DNA from: Paracoccaceae bacterium
GTDB taxonomy: Bacteria; Pseudomonadota; Alphaproteobacteria; Rhodobacterales; Rhodobacteraceae
Direction: 5' to 3'
DNA length: 64,000 nt
NCBI GenBank assembly: GCA_024742455.1
Contig: JANSYL010000007.1
Coordinates: forward strand, 62,001 to 126,000
A program made the translations under genes and the position numbers. The notes beneath the pieces are model-generated. The model searched no databases, was not told the origin of the DNA, and saw only the letters and a program-made list of their open reading frames with translations. Below, piece by piece: positions 15,858 through 24,838 of this stretch; positions within the stretch are counted from its first letter, which is position 1, and each line of letters opens with the position of its first letter.

Positions 15858-17417
15858 ATGAACGATGCCACGCCAGCACGCCGCCGCCGCGCGGGGGGCC
15901 GCAAGGGTCATGCCGACCGTGCCGGGCACGCCGCGATCGAACAGACGCCCTGGCGCATTCCCGTCAACACCGATCCCCCCATCGAACCGCTGTCGCCTGA
16001 CGGGGTTCAGGATTTGCACAACGCCGCGCTGCGCATCCTTTCCGAGATCGGGATCGAGTTCCTGAACGAGGATGCGGTCGGGCATCTCAAGCGTGCGGGC
16101 TGCATCGTGGAAGGCCAGACCGTCCGCTTCGACCCCGATTTCGTGACCGAGATGATGGCCCGCGCCCCGGCCGAATACACGATCACCCCCCGCAACCCCG
16201 ACCGCATCCTGCCCATCGGCGGCAGGCATATCCTGTTCGGCAATGTCTCGTCGCCGCCCAATGTCTGGGACCTTGAACGGGGCAAACGCCCCGGTGATTT
16301 CGAAACCTACAGGGACCTCATCAAGCTGACGCAGTATTTCAACTGCATTCATTTCGCCGGCGGCTATCCGGTGGAACCCATCGATGTCCACGCCTCGGTC
16401 CGGCATCTCGATTGCCTTTATGAAAAGCTGACGCTGACCGACAAGGTTGCGCATGCCTATTCACTCGGGCCCGAGCGGGTCGAAGACGTGATGGAGATGG
16501 TGCGGATCGCCGGGGGGCTCAGCCACGAGGAATTCGACGCCACCCCGCGCATGTACACAAACATCAACTCGGTCAGCCCGCTGAAACATGACTGGCCGAT
16601 GCTCGATGGCGCGATGCGGCTGGCGAAACGCGGCCAGCCGGTGATCGTCACGCCCTTCACCTTGGCGGGCGCCATGGCCCCCGTGACGCTCGCCGGTGCG
16701 GTCGCGCTCAGCCTGGCCGAGGCGCTGTCGGCCATCGTGCTGTTGCAATACATCGCGCCGGGCTGCCCGGTGGCGATCGGCACCTTCACCTCGAATGTCG
16801 ATATGAAATCCGGTGCGCCCGCCTTCGGCACGCCCGAATACATGCGGGCCACCCAGATGACCGGCCAGATGGCGCGGTTCTACGGTGTGCCGCTCAGGTC
16901 CTCGGGGGTCTGCGCGGCCAACGTCCCGGACGGGCAGGCGATGTGGGAAACCACCGCCAGCCTCTGGGCCGCGGTGCAATCGGGCACCAATGTCGTCTAT
17001 CACGCCGCAGGCTGGCTGGAGGGCGGTCTGATCGCCAGCCCCGAGAAATTCATCATGGATTGCGAGGTGATCCAGCAGATCCAGCGCTATTTCGAGCCGG
17101 AGATGCTGGGCACCGGGCCCGAGGACGTGGCCGTCGAAGCCATCGCCGAGGTTGGCGCAGGCGGTCATTTCTTCGGCTGCGACCACACCCAGTCGCGCTA
17201 TCAGACCGCGTTCTACCAGCCCTTCCTGTCGGATTGGCGCAACTTCGAATCCTGGCGGCTGGATGGCGCCGTCTGGACCGCCGAACGCGCGCACGGGATC
17301 TACAAGAAGATCATCGACACATTCGAAGAGCCCCCAATGGACAGCGCCATCCGCGAGGAGCTGCAGGCCTTTGTCGCAAAACGCAAAGAGGAAGGCGGCG
17401 CGCCAACGGATTTCTAG
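15858..17417 (+). CDS. MttB-superfamily corrinoid-dependent methyltransferase (non-pyrrolysine)
   Basis: 519 aa, started by GGGAGG and an ATG at 15858. The first ~25 residues are a basic Arg-rich tail. The rest is the (beta/alpha)8 trimethylamine methyltransferase fold, with GIEFLNEDA, LFGNVSSPPNVWD, VIVTPFTLAGAMAPVTLAG, GTPEYMRATQM and the C-terminal GAGGHFFGCDHTQSRY. The frame has no in-frame stop, so no amber-encoded pyrrolysine is used. Related proteins demethylate glycine betaine, proline betaine or carnitine and pass the methyl to a corrinoid protein. No corrinoid protein gene is adjacent, so the partner must be elsewhere. The substrate is uncertain. Confidence 0.85.
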   Translation: MNDATPARRRRAGGRKGHADRAGHAAIEQTPWRIPVNTDPPIEPLSPDGVQDLHNAALRILSEIGIEFLNEDAVGHLKRAGCIVEGQTVRFDPDFVTEMMARAPAEYTITPRNPDRILPIGGRHILFGNVSSPPNVWDLERGKRPGDFETYRDLIKLTQYFNCIHFAGGYPVEPIDVHASVRHLDCLYEKLTLTDKVAHAYSLGPERVEDVMEMVRIAGGLSHEEFDATPRMYTNINSVSPLKHDWPMLDGAMRLAKRGQPVIVTPFTLAGAMAPVTLAGAVALSLAEALSAIVLLQYIAPGCPVAIGTFTSNVDMKSGAPAFGTPEYMRATQMTGQMARFYGVPLRSSGVCAANVPDGQAMWETTASLWAAVQSGTNVVYHAAGWLEGGLIASPEKFIMDCEVIQQIQRYFEPEMLGTGPEDVAVEAIAEVGAGGHFFGCDHTQSRYQTAFYQPFLSDWRNFESWRLDGAVWTAERAHGIYKKIIDTFEEPPMDSAIREELQAFVAKRKEEGGAPTDF

Positions 17418-17515
17418 GGTCCGCGCCAGGCAAGGCTTCGTTAATCCGGACAGGCTAGACCGGGCGCGTGCCCCGGGCCACGGGTCACAGGCTTTGGTGA
17501 GGTACGAACGCCCCG

Positions 17516-18103
17516 ATGCACGGTATGGTCAATCGCGCCCTTCAGGGGTTTCTGACCGCGACCTACGGGCCGCAGGTCTGGGCCGAGGTGCGCAGCCAGG
17601 CTGGCCTGCCCTTCGACGATTTCGAGGCCATGTTGCGCTATGACGACCGCGTGACCCTGCAATGTTTCGAGGCGGCCTGCCAGATCCTCATGAAACCGCC
17701 CAACACGGTGCTGGAAGACCTGGGTACCTGGCTTGTCACCGACCCCAATCTCGAACCGCTGCGCCGCCTGTTGCGTTTCGCCGGGCCGACTTTCGCCGAT
17801 TTCGTCCATTCGCTCGAGGAAATCGGCGACCGGGGGCGGCTGGCGATGCCCGATCTCGACATGCCTGATGTCACCCTCGACCGGATCGATCCGGTGACCT
17901 ACCGGCTGCGCGCGCGGTGGGGGCTGCCGGGGATCGCACCGGTGTTTCTGGGCTGCCTGCGCGCCATGGCCGATGACTATGGCGCGCTGGCGCTGGTGCG
18001 GCTGGCGGGCATCGAGGACGGCGCGGAATGTGTGGAAATCCAGCTGCTCGATGCCGCTTATGCCGAGGGTCGGCAGTTTTCGCTCGGGGCGCGGTTGTCG
18101 TGA
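17516..18103 (+). CDS. H-NOX (heme NO-binding)-like protein without the proximal histidine
   Basis: 195 aa, the normal single-domain H-NOX length. It begins MHGMVNRALQGFLTATYGPQ and has the helical N-terminal subdomain and a beta-rich C-terminal part. In heme-binding H-NOX proteins the proximal His lies in a segment like SLDNLHARVRL; here the same segment reads SLEEIGDRGRL, with Gly104 at the His position. The Y-x-S-x-R heme-propionate motif is also degraded (YRLRARWGL). His98, six residues earlier, is the only nearby His. The stop overlaps the GTG start of an HNOBA-GGDEF cyclase, the usual H-NOX partner. Heme-independent signalling is plausible. Confidence 0.85.
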   Translation: MHGMVNRALQGFLTATYGPQVWAEVRSQAGLPFDDFEAMLRYDDRVTLQCFEAACQILMKPPNTVLEDLGTWLVTDPNLEPLRRLLRFAGPTFADFVHSLEEIGDRGRLAMPDLDMPDVTLDRIDPVTYRLRARWGLPGIAPVFLGCLRAMADDYGALALVRLAGIEDGAECVEIQLLDAAYAEGRQFSLGARLS

Positions 18104-19158
18104 CCGGCCTGCCACCCGCCCCTGACCGGGTGATCGCCCTGTCGACCGGGGTGCTGGACCACCTGATGCCGATGCATTTGTGGTTCGACGATGCGGGGCG
18201 TGTCGTGCAGACCGGTCCGACGCTGGCCAAGATGCTGGCGCGTGGTGATCTTGCCGGGGTGCCGGTCGCCGACCTGATCGAGATCCGCAGACCGGCCCGG
18301 GCAAGAACGGCCGCCGACCTCGTGGCGCTCGCCGGGCAGCGCCTGTCGCTGACCCTGCGCAGCGCGCCCGACCTGCCCTTGCGCGGCACGATCGCGGTCT
18401 GGCCCGGGCAGGCGGGTGCGATCCTCGATATCTCGCTCGGCCTGTCCTTCGCCGGTGCCGTCGCGGCCTTTGACCTGACGCTGGCCGATTTCTCGCCCTG
18501 CGACCAGACCGTCGAACTGATGTATCTGTACGAGGCCAATGCCAGTACGGCCGCCCTTTCGCGCCACCTGTCCGAACGGCTGGAAGCGGCGCGTGCCGCC
18601 GCCGAGACCCAGGCGCTGACCGACGCGTTGAGCGGACTGGCCAATCGCCGCGCCATGGACCTCGAGATCGAGCGTCGCCTCGCGGACCTGTCCGAGGATT
18701 TCGCGCTGCTTCATATCGACCTCGACCTGTTCAAACAGGTCAACGACACGATGGGCCATGCGGCCGGGGACCATGTCATCACCCATGTCGGTGCCGTGCT
18801 GCGCGCCGAAACGCGGGCAAGCGACATGGCCGCGCGGGTCGGGGGGGACGAATTCCTGCTGCTCCTGTCCGGCCCGGTCGATCGCGACGGGCTGGCCCGA
18901 CTCGGCGCGCGCCTGATCGCGCGGCTGGAAGAACCGATCCTGTTCGAGGGCAAACCCTGTCTGATCTCGGCCAGCATCGGGGCGGTCAGCAGCGCCGGTT
19001 ACCCCCGCCGCCCCGACATCGACGGCCTGCTGGCCGATACCGACCTGGCGCTTTACACCGCCAAGCGCACCGGGCGCGGCCGGGTCGTGCTGCATGGCGA
19101 TGACACGCCGCCGCCCCGGGGCCGCCGCGCCTCGGACCCGACGGCCCGGGCGCCCTGA
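18100..19158 (+). CDS. HNOBA (H-NOX-associated) sensor domain fused to GGDEF diguanylate cyclase
   Basis: 352 aa from a GTG overlapping the H-NOX stop by four bases. Residues about 10-140 match the HNOBA/PAS-like domain (LDHLMPMHLWFDDAGRVVQT, the family's FPFH-VFD hallmark). A helical linker (about 150-190) leads to the GGDEF domain with an intact GGDEF active site in RVGGDEFLLLL and an RASD I-site five residues before it, so it should make c-di-GMP and be product-inhibited. The two-gene unit resembles known H-NOX/cyclase pairs in which the H-NOX protein controls the enzyme by direct contact. Confidence 0.9.
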   Translation: MTGLPPAPDRVIALSTGVLDHLMPMHLWFDDAGRVVQTGPTLAKMLARGDLAGVPVADLIEIRRPARARTAADLVALAGQRLSLTLRSAPDLPLRGTIAVWPGQAGAILDISLGLSFAGAVAAFDLTLADFSPCDQTVELMYLYEANASTAALSRHLSERLEAARAAAETQALTDALSGLANRRAMDLEIERRLADLSEDFALLHIDLDLFKQVNDTMGHAAGDHVITHVGAVLRAETRASDMAARVGGDEFLLLLSGPVDRDGLARLGARLIARLEEPILFEGKPCLISASIGAVSSAGYPRRPDIDGLLADTDLALYTAKRTGRGRVVLHGDDTPPPRGRRASDPTARAP

Positions 19159-19234
19159 ACCGGCCTCGTCAAATCCGCCGCCGCCCCTAGCTTGTGCTGC
19201 CGAGGGAAATACCAGAGGCAGGGAGTGGCAGACG

Positions 19235-20596
19235 ATGGCGGATACGCGACCCAGGCCGCCCCGTGCGGTGCCCACCGGACGGCTGAGCCGCATCAGCAAG
19301 ATGGGCGGGCTGGCCACCGGGCTTGCGGGCGGTGTGGCGATGGCGGGGGCACAGGCACTGGCGCGCGGTCAGCGCCCCCGGATGCGTGACCTCGTCCTGA
19401 CCCCGGGCAATGTCTCCCGCCTGACCGAAAAGCTGTCCGAGATGCGCGGCGCGGCGATGAAGATCGGCCAGTTGATGTCGATGGAGGCGGGCGAGCTGTT
19501 GCCGCCCGAGTTGGAAACCATCCTGGCCCGCCTGCGCGACGATGCTCATTTCATGCCGCCCCGGCAGCTCAAATCGGTTCTGGCCGATGCCTATGGTGCG
19601 GATTTCCGAAAGCTGTTCACAAGCTTCGACACCACGCCGCTTGCCGCCGCCTCGATCGGGCAGGTGCACCGTGCCCGCGCCCGCGACGGGCGCGCGCTGG
19701 CGATCAAGCTGCAATATCCCGGTGTGCGCGCCGCCATCGACAGTGACCTGACCAACGCCGCCGCCCTGATCCGGTGGTCGGGGCTGTGGCCCGAGACGCT
19801 GGACCTGACCCCGCTTCTGGATGAGGCACGGCGGCAATTGCATGATGAGGCGGATTATTCCCGCGAAGGCGTGGCCCTCGCCCGGTTCGGGGCGCTTCTG
19901 TCAGAGGATGACCGTTTCGTCGTGCCGGTGCTGGCGCAGGACCTGACCCGCCCCGACGCCATCGCCATGAGCTTTGAAGCGGCGTGTCCGATCGAGGCAT
20001 TGGCCGAGGCGGACCCGGCCCGCCGCGATGCGGCGATCGGCGCGCTGATCGAGCTTTGCCTGCGCGAGCTGTTCGAGTTCCGCTACATGCAGACCGATCC
20101 GAATTTCGCCAATTACCGATGGCGGGCCGAGACCGGGCAGATCGTGCTGCTGGATTTCGGCGCGGCGCGCCCGATCTCGGCCGAGCTGGCCGAGGGGCAC
20201 ATGATGTTGCTCCGCGCCGGTCTGGATGGAACCCGCGCCGATGTGCTGCGCGCACTGGAGGATCTGGGGTTCATCCGCGCGGGGCTGGCGCCGCATCATC
20301 AGGACGCGATCCTCGACATGGCCGATATGGGTTTCGACCTGATCCGGCGCCCCGGGGCGTTCGATTTCAAGGGCAACGACTTCGCCGACCGCATGCGCCG
20401 CCGCGGGCAGGAGATCGGAACGGATCGCGATCTGTGGCACATTCCGCCGGCCGAAACGCTGTTTCTGCAGCGCAAGATCGGTGGTCTTTACCTTCTGGCC
20501 ACGCGGATCGGCGCCCGCGTCGATATCGCGGGCCTGGCCCGACGCTTCGCCGACCGGGGCGTTGCGCCGGGCGCGCCCGTGTCGGCCGCGAAGTGA
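19235..20596 (+). CDS. ABC1/UbiB-family atypical kinase-like protein
   Basis: 453 aa, ATG at 19235 with GGGAG upstream. The ABC1 signatures are present: KIGQ in GAAMKIGQLMSMEAGELLPP (the KxGQ motif), ExD in DEADYSRE, the nucleotide Lys in ALAIKLQYPGV, TDPNFANY in the catalytic loop where many members have DPHPGN, and DFGAARP for metal binding. UbiB-type members are ATPases that help ubiquinone synthesis; this Gly-rich N-terminal form also occurs as ABC1 proteins of unknown role. No ubiquinone gene is adjacent. It is convergent with putA across 114 bp that contain only short GC hairpins. Confidence 0.87.
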   Translation: MADTRPRPPRAVPTGRLSRISKMGGLATGLAGGVAMAGAQALARGQRPRMRDLVLTPGNVSRLTEKLSEMRGAAMKIGQLMSMEAGELLPPELETILARLRDDAHFMPPRQLKSVLADAYGADFRKLFTSFDTTPLAAASIGQVHRARARDGRALAIKLQYPGVRAAIDSDLTNAAALIRWSGLWPETLDLTPLLDEARRQLHDEADYSREGVALARFGALLSEDDRFVVPVLAQDLTRPDAIAMSFEAACPIEALAEADPARRDAAIGALIELCLRELFEFRYMQTDPNFANYRWRAETGQIVLLDFGAARPISAELAEGHMMLLRAGLDGTRADVLRALEDLGFIRAGLAPHHQDAILDMADMGFDLIRRPGAFDFKGNDFADRMRRRGQEIGTDRDLWHIPPAETLFLQRKIGGLYLLATRIGARVDIAGLARRFADRGVAPGAPVSAAK

Positions 20597-20710
20597 TTGC
20601 GTCGGTGTGCCGCCCGGGGCGACCCTGAGCCGCCCGCGCGGCCTTGCCGCGTCGGGGGTCGGGTCAGCCGGCCATTGTGCGAACCGCTGATCGGGCCGTG
20701 TGCGCCTTGC

Positions 20711-23700
20711 CTAGTCGCCGCTGCCCGCAAGCAGGCTGGCATTTCCGCCAGCCGCCGTCGTGTCGACGCAAAGATGGCGCTCCAGAACCGCGTGGCCTGC
20801 ATCGGGCCTGCCGGTAATCAGCGGCACGATAGGCCCCGGCCGCTCGGCAAGGGCGCGGGCCAGCGCCCGGCCATGGCCGGTATCGCCCCACCAGATCACG
20901 CCGCCAAGGGCAGGAAGGCCCACCAGCGCCCCCGGGTCGAGCGCCGCATCAATTGCGACCGCGCGTCCGCCAAGGGCCTTGACCGCGGCAACCTGCGCAG
21001 CCGCAGCCTCTGCCCCCGGCCCGAGGCAGAGAAGCGGCGCGCGGGGCAGGGTGGTCAGGCGGTTCAACTCGCCCGTGGGGCCGGGCAGCAGGGTGGTGTC
21101 AAGGACGGTGTCGTCCGCTAGGGCGCCCAGGCTTCGGGCCAGCGCCACCGGGTCGGCCACGCCCTCGGGGGTCGCCTCGGCCCGGGGCGCGGGCGCGGCG
21201 GTGAAACGGGCCAGGTAATGCGGCCCGCCTGCCTTCGGTCCGGTGCCAGACAGGCCTTCGCCCCCGAAAGGCTGGCTGCCGACGATGGCGCCGATCTGGT
21301 TGCGGTTGGCGTAGATGTTGCCGACCCGCACCGCCTGCGCCGCCGCCTGAACCCGGTCGTCGATCCGCGTATGCAGGCCGAAGGTCAGGCCATACCCGGT
21401 CGCGTTGATATCGTCGATCACGGTGTCGAGGCTGCCTGCCTTGAAGGTGGCGAGGTGCAGGACCGGGCCGAAAATCTCTTCCCCCAGATCGGCGATCCCG
21501 TTGACGCGGAGCAGCGTCGGCGGGACGAAAATGCCTGCCTCGGACACTTGCAGACGGTGGATCAGCCGCCCCTCCGCCTCGGCCCGGGCCACATGGGCGG
21601 TGATCTTGTCCTTTGCCGCAGCGTCGATCACCGGGCCGATATCGGTGGCCAGGTCCCACGGATCACCGAGCGCCAGTTCATCCATCGCACCCTTCAGCAT
21701 TTCGGTGAATGCGGGGGCGATGTCTTCCTGCAGGTAAAGGCATCTGAGGGCGGAACACCGCTGCCCGGCCGACTGGAAGGCGGAGGCGAGGATGTCGCGG
21801 ATCGCCTGTTCCGGCAGGGCGGTGGAATCGACCACCATCGCATTTAGCCCCCCGGTCTCGGCGATCAGCGGCGTGCCCGGCGCGCAGCCTTCGGCCATCG
21901 CGGCCTGGATCGCGCGGGCGGTCGCCGTCGATCCGGTGAAGGCCACGCCGCCGATCCGCGCGTCCGAGGTCAGCGCGCGCCCGACCACGGCGCCGTCGCC
22001 CGGCAGCAGCTGCAGCGCCTCGCGCGGCACGCCAGCGGTGTGCAGATGGTCCACCGCCCAGGCGGCGATGGCGGGCGTGGTTTCAGCGGGCTTGGCGAGC
22101 ACCCCGTTGCCCGCTGCAAGTGCCGCGCCGATCTGGCCGGAAAAGATCGCCAGAGGAAAATTCCACGGGCTGATGCAGGTGAAGACACCGCGCGCCGCGC
22201 CGGTAAGAGCGCCCGCGCGGGCGGCGTAGTAGCGCAGGAAATCCACCGCTTCGCGCAATTCGGCCACGGCGTCGGGCAGGGTCTTGCCCGCCTCCACCGC
22301 CAGCAGCGCGAAGACCCGACCGAAATCGGCCTCGTAAAGATCGGCGGCCCGGTTTAGCACGGCGGCCCTTTCATCCACCGGCACATCCCAGGGACGTGCG
22401 GCGGCCAGCGCCGTCGCGATGTCAGCGGGGGCGGCATGGGTGACGATGCCGATGGGCTTGCCGGTCGCAGGGTTCAGGATGACATGCCGGTCGCCACCTG
22501 CGACGGGGCCTGCCAGCATCGGCGTCACCGCCAGCTCCTCGGGTCGCACCCGCGCCGCCTCGATCCGGGCCAGGGTCACCGCATCGGTCAGGTCGAAGCC
22601 CACCGAATTGGGGCGTTCGGGCCGGAACAGGTCCGGCCCGGTTTTCAGCGCAGGCTCATAGGTGGCCGGTGCCCCCTCGAGCGCGGCGAATGGGCAGGCG
22701 GCCACGACCTCGGGCGGCACGTCCTCATCGGCGATGCGGTTGACGAAGGACGAATTCGCCCCGTTCTCAAGCAGGCGCCGCACCAGGTAGGCCAGAAGGT
22801 CCCGATGTGCGCCCACCGGTGCATAGATCCGGCACCGCGTGCCGTGACCGGCCATCACGATCCGGTGCAGGGCCTCGCCCATCCCGTGCAGGCGTTGAAA
22901 CTCGAACCGGGACCGGTCGACGCCTTCGGCCATATCCAGCACGGACGCAACGGTATGGGCGTTATGGGTGGCGAATTGCGGATAGATCCGGTCGGTCATG
23001 CCAAGCAGCCGCCGCGCATGGGCGATATAGCTGACGTCGCTGGCCGGTTTGCGGGTGAATACCGGGAAATCCTCCAGCCCCTCGACCTGGGCGTGCTTGA
23101 TCTCGGTGTCCCAATAGGCGCCCTTGACCAGCCGCACCATGATGCGCCGGTCGTGGCGGGCCGCCAGCGTGTAAAGCGCCTCAAGAATATCGCCCGCGCG
23201 GCGGCCATAGGCCTGAACCACCACGCCGAACCCGTCCCACCCGGCGAGCGCGTCGTCGGCCAGAACGGCGGCGATCACCTCCATCGACAGGCCGAGCCGG
23301 TCCATTTCCTCGGCGTCGATGTTCAGGCCCATGCCCGCGCGGGCGGCCTTGCGGGCTAGACCCGTCACCACAGGCACCAGTTCTGCCATCACGCGGTCGG
23401 TCTTGGCGACCTCATACCGGGGGTGCAGCGCCGACAGCTTGATGGAGATGCCCGGGTTTGCAGCGATGTCATCTGACGTGCAGGCCGCCGCGATGGCGTC
23501 GATTGCGGTGCTGTAGGCCTCGGCATAGCGGCGCGCGTCTGCGGCGGTCATCGCCGCCTCGCCCAGCATGTCGTAGGAATAGGTAAACCCCTTTGCCTCC
23601 ATCGCCGCGGCGCGCGCCATGGCGGCCCCGATGTCCTGGCCCAAAACGAATTGCCGCCCCATCTCGCGCATCGCGCGGGCCACGGCGGTGCGGATCACCG

Positions 23701-24154
23701 GTTCACCCAGCCGCCTGACCATGGCGCGCAGGCGTTTGGCCACGCCCGGGTCGGTATCGGCCTCATCCAGAACCTTGCCACTGAGGAACAGGCCCCAGGT
23801 CGAGGCGTTGACCAGCGGCGATGAGGATTGGCCGATATGGCTGGACCAGTCCGAGGCGGCGATCTTGTCCTCGATCAGCGCGTCGATGGTGGGCGCGTCG
23901 GGCACGCGCAGCAGCGCCTCGGCGAGACACATCAGCGCCACGCCTTCCTCGGTCGATAACCCGTATTCGGCAAGAAACACGTCCATCAGGCTCGGGCGGC
24001 CGTCCTGGCGTACCCTGCTCACCCAATCGGCGGCACGGGCGACGATCCGTGCGCGTGCGGGCGTATCCAGCGCGGCCTCGGTCACGAGATCATTCAACAG
24101 CGCCGCTTCGTCGCGCCGTTTGCCACTATCCCATTTCGGGTCGAGATCGAACAT
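20711..24154 (-). CDS. putA: Bifunctional proline dehydrogenase / glutamate-semialdehyde dehydrogenase PutA
   Basis: 1147 aa from MFDLDPKWDSGKRRDEAALL, with AAGGTG upstream; a longer frame to 24292 would run through the putR promoter region. The order is: PutA dimerisation/helical region (to about 200), PRODH barrel with FAD (about 200-480, DAEEMDRLGLSM and RLVKGAYWDTE), then ALDH (about 540-1000) with GNGVLAKPAE, the catalytic Cys in SAGQRCSALR and EIFGPVLHLA, then a C-terminal domain. There is no N-terminal ribbon-helix-helix, so it is not an autoregulator; PutR fills that role. It oxidises proline to glutamate via pyrroline-5-carboxylate at the membrane. Confidence 0.97.
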   Translation of the reverse strand: MFDLDPKWDSGKRRDEAALLNDLVTEAALDTPARARIVARAADWVSRVRQDGRPSLMDVFLAEYGLSTEEGVALMCLAEALLRVPDAPTIDALIEDKIAASDWSSHIGQSSSPLVNASTWGLFLSGKVLDEADTDPGVAKRLRAMVRRLGEPVIRTAVARAMREMGRQFVLGQDIGAAMARAAAMEAKGFTYSYDMLGEAAMTAADARRYAEAYSTAIDAIAAACTSDDIAANPGISIKLSALHPRYEVAKTDRVMAELVPVVTGLARKAARAGMGLNIDAEEMDRLGLSMEVIAAVLADDALAGWDGFGVVVQAYGRRAGDILEALYTLAARHDRRIMVRLVKGAYWDTEIKHAQVEGLEDFPVFTRKPASDVSYIAHARRLLGMTDRIYPQFATHNAHTVASVLDMAEGVDRSRFEFQRLHGMGEALHRIVMAGHGTRCRIYAPVGAHRDLLAYLVRRLLENGANSSFVNRIADEDVPPEVVAACPFAALEGAPATYEPALKTGPDLFRPERPNSVGFDLTDAVTLARIEAARVRPEELAVTPMLAGPVAGGDRHVILNPATGKPIGIVTHAAPADIATALAAARPWDVPVDERAAVLNRAADLYEADFGRVFALLAVEAGKTLPDAVAELREAVDFLRYYAARAGALTGAARGVFTCISPWNFPLAIFSGQIGAALAAGNGVLAKPAETTPAIAAWAVDHLHTAGVPREALQLLPGDGAVVGRALTSDARIGGVAFTGSTATARAIQAAMAEGCAPGTPLIAETGGLNAMVVDSTALPEQAIRDILASAFQSAGQRCSALRCLYLQEDIAPAFTEMLKGAMDELALGDPWDLATDIGPVIDAAAKDKITAHVARAEAEGRLIHRLQVSEAGIFVPPTLLRVNGIADLGEEIFGPVLHLATFKAGSLDTVIDDINATGYGLTFGLHTRIDDRVQAAAQAVRVGNIYANRNQIGAIVGSQPFGGEGLSGTGPKAGGPHYLARFTAAPAPRAEATPEGVADPVALARSLGALADDTVLDTTLLPGPTGELNRLTTLPRAPLLCLGPGAEAAAAQVAAVKALGGRAVAIDAALDPGALVGLPALGGVIWWGDTGHGRALARALAERPGPIVPLITGRPDAGHAVLERHLCVDTTAAGGNASLLAGSGD

Positions 24155-24262
24155 CAGGGTCACCTTTCGGCCGGGGTTGCACCATGATACCGGATCAGGG
24201 CTGGCCATTTCGGCTGTTCTGCGCAAGATTTTGGGCTGAACAACCAAAGAAAGGGCCAATTC

Positions 24263-24748
24263 ATGGCCGAAATCACTACGCAGCCTCCGCAAATGGACCG
24301 ATTCGACCGGGTGATCCTCGATATCCTCGCGCGCGACGGGCGGGTGTCGATGACCGATCTGGCCGCGCGGGTGGGTCTGTCGAAAACCCCCGTCATCGCG
24401 CGCGTCCGGCGGCTGGAGGCGCTTGGCGTGATCACCGGCTACCGGGCCGAGTTCTCAGCGCAGAAACTGGGGCTCGACCACGTGGCCTTCGTCGAAATCC
24501 GCCTGTCGGATACACGCGAACAGGCGCTGCAGGCCTTCAACACCGCGATCCGCGCGATCCCCGAGGTCGAGGAATGCCACCTGATCGCCGGTGGCTTCGA
24601 CTACCTGGTCAAGGTGCGCACCCGCGATATCGCCGCTTATCGCCGGGTTTTGGGCGACCATATCTCGCGCCTGCCGCATCTGGCCTCGACATCGACCTAT
24701 GTGTCCATGGAGACCGTGCGGGACGCGGGCGTGCAGACGGTTGTTTAG
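24263..24748 (+). CDS. putR: Lrp/AsnC-family regulator, probable PutR
   Basis: 161 aa with AAAGGG upstream of the ATG. The N-terminal HTH (FDRVILDILARDGRVSMTDL, then VGLSKTPVIARVRRLEALGV) precedes the RAM effector domain with ECHLIAGGFDYLVKVRTRD. In Rhodobacter capsulatus PutR, a divergent Lrp-type activator, turns on putA in response to proline; the arrangement here is the same, with 108 bp between the starts. That gap holds TGTTC (24215-24219) and its inverse GAACA (24238-24242), a possible Lrp-type site. Confidence 0.9.
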   Translation: MAEITTQPPQMDRFDRVILDILARDGRVSMTDLAARVGLSKTPVIARVRRLEALGVITGYRAEFSAQKLGLDHVAFVEIRLSDTREQALQAFNTAIRAIPEVEECHLIAGGFDYLVKVRTRDIAAYRRVLGDHISRLPHLASTSTYVSMETVRDAGVQTVV

Positions 24749-24838
24749 CCGCGCAGGCACCTGTCGCGGCCCGTTGTGCCGGTTGTGTCTCGGTGCCTAT
24801 GCTTTCGACAGATCGCGCGCGAAAGGGGCTTTGCCACC

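Noticed and set aside
15858-17417. Possible pyrrolysine-encoding trimethylamine methyltransferase
   Set aside because: The frame runs 519 codons with no in-frame TAG, so it cannot be the Pyl-containing MttB type.
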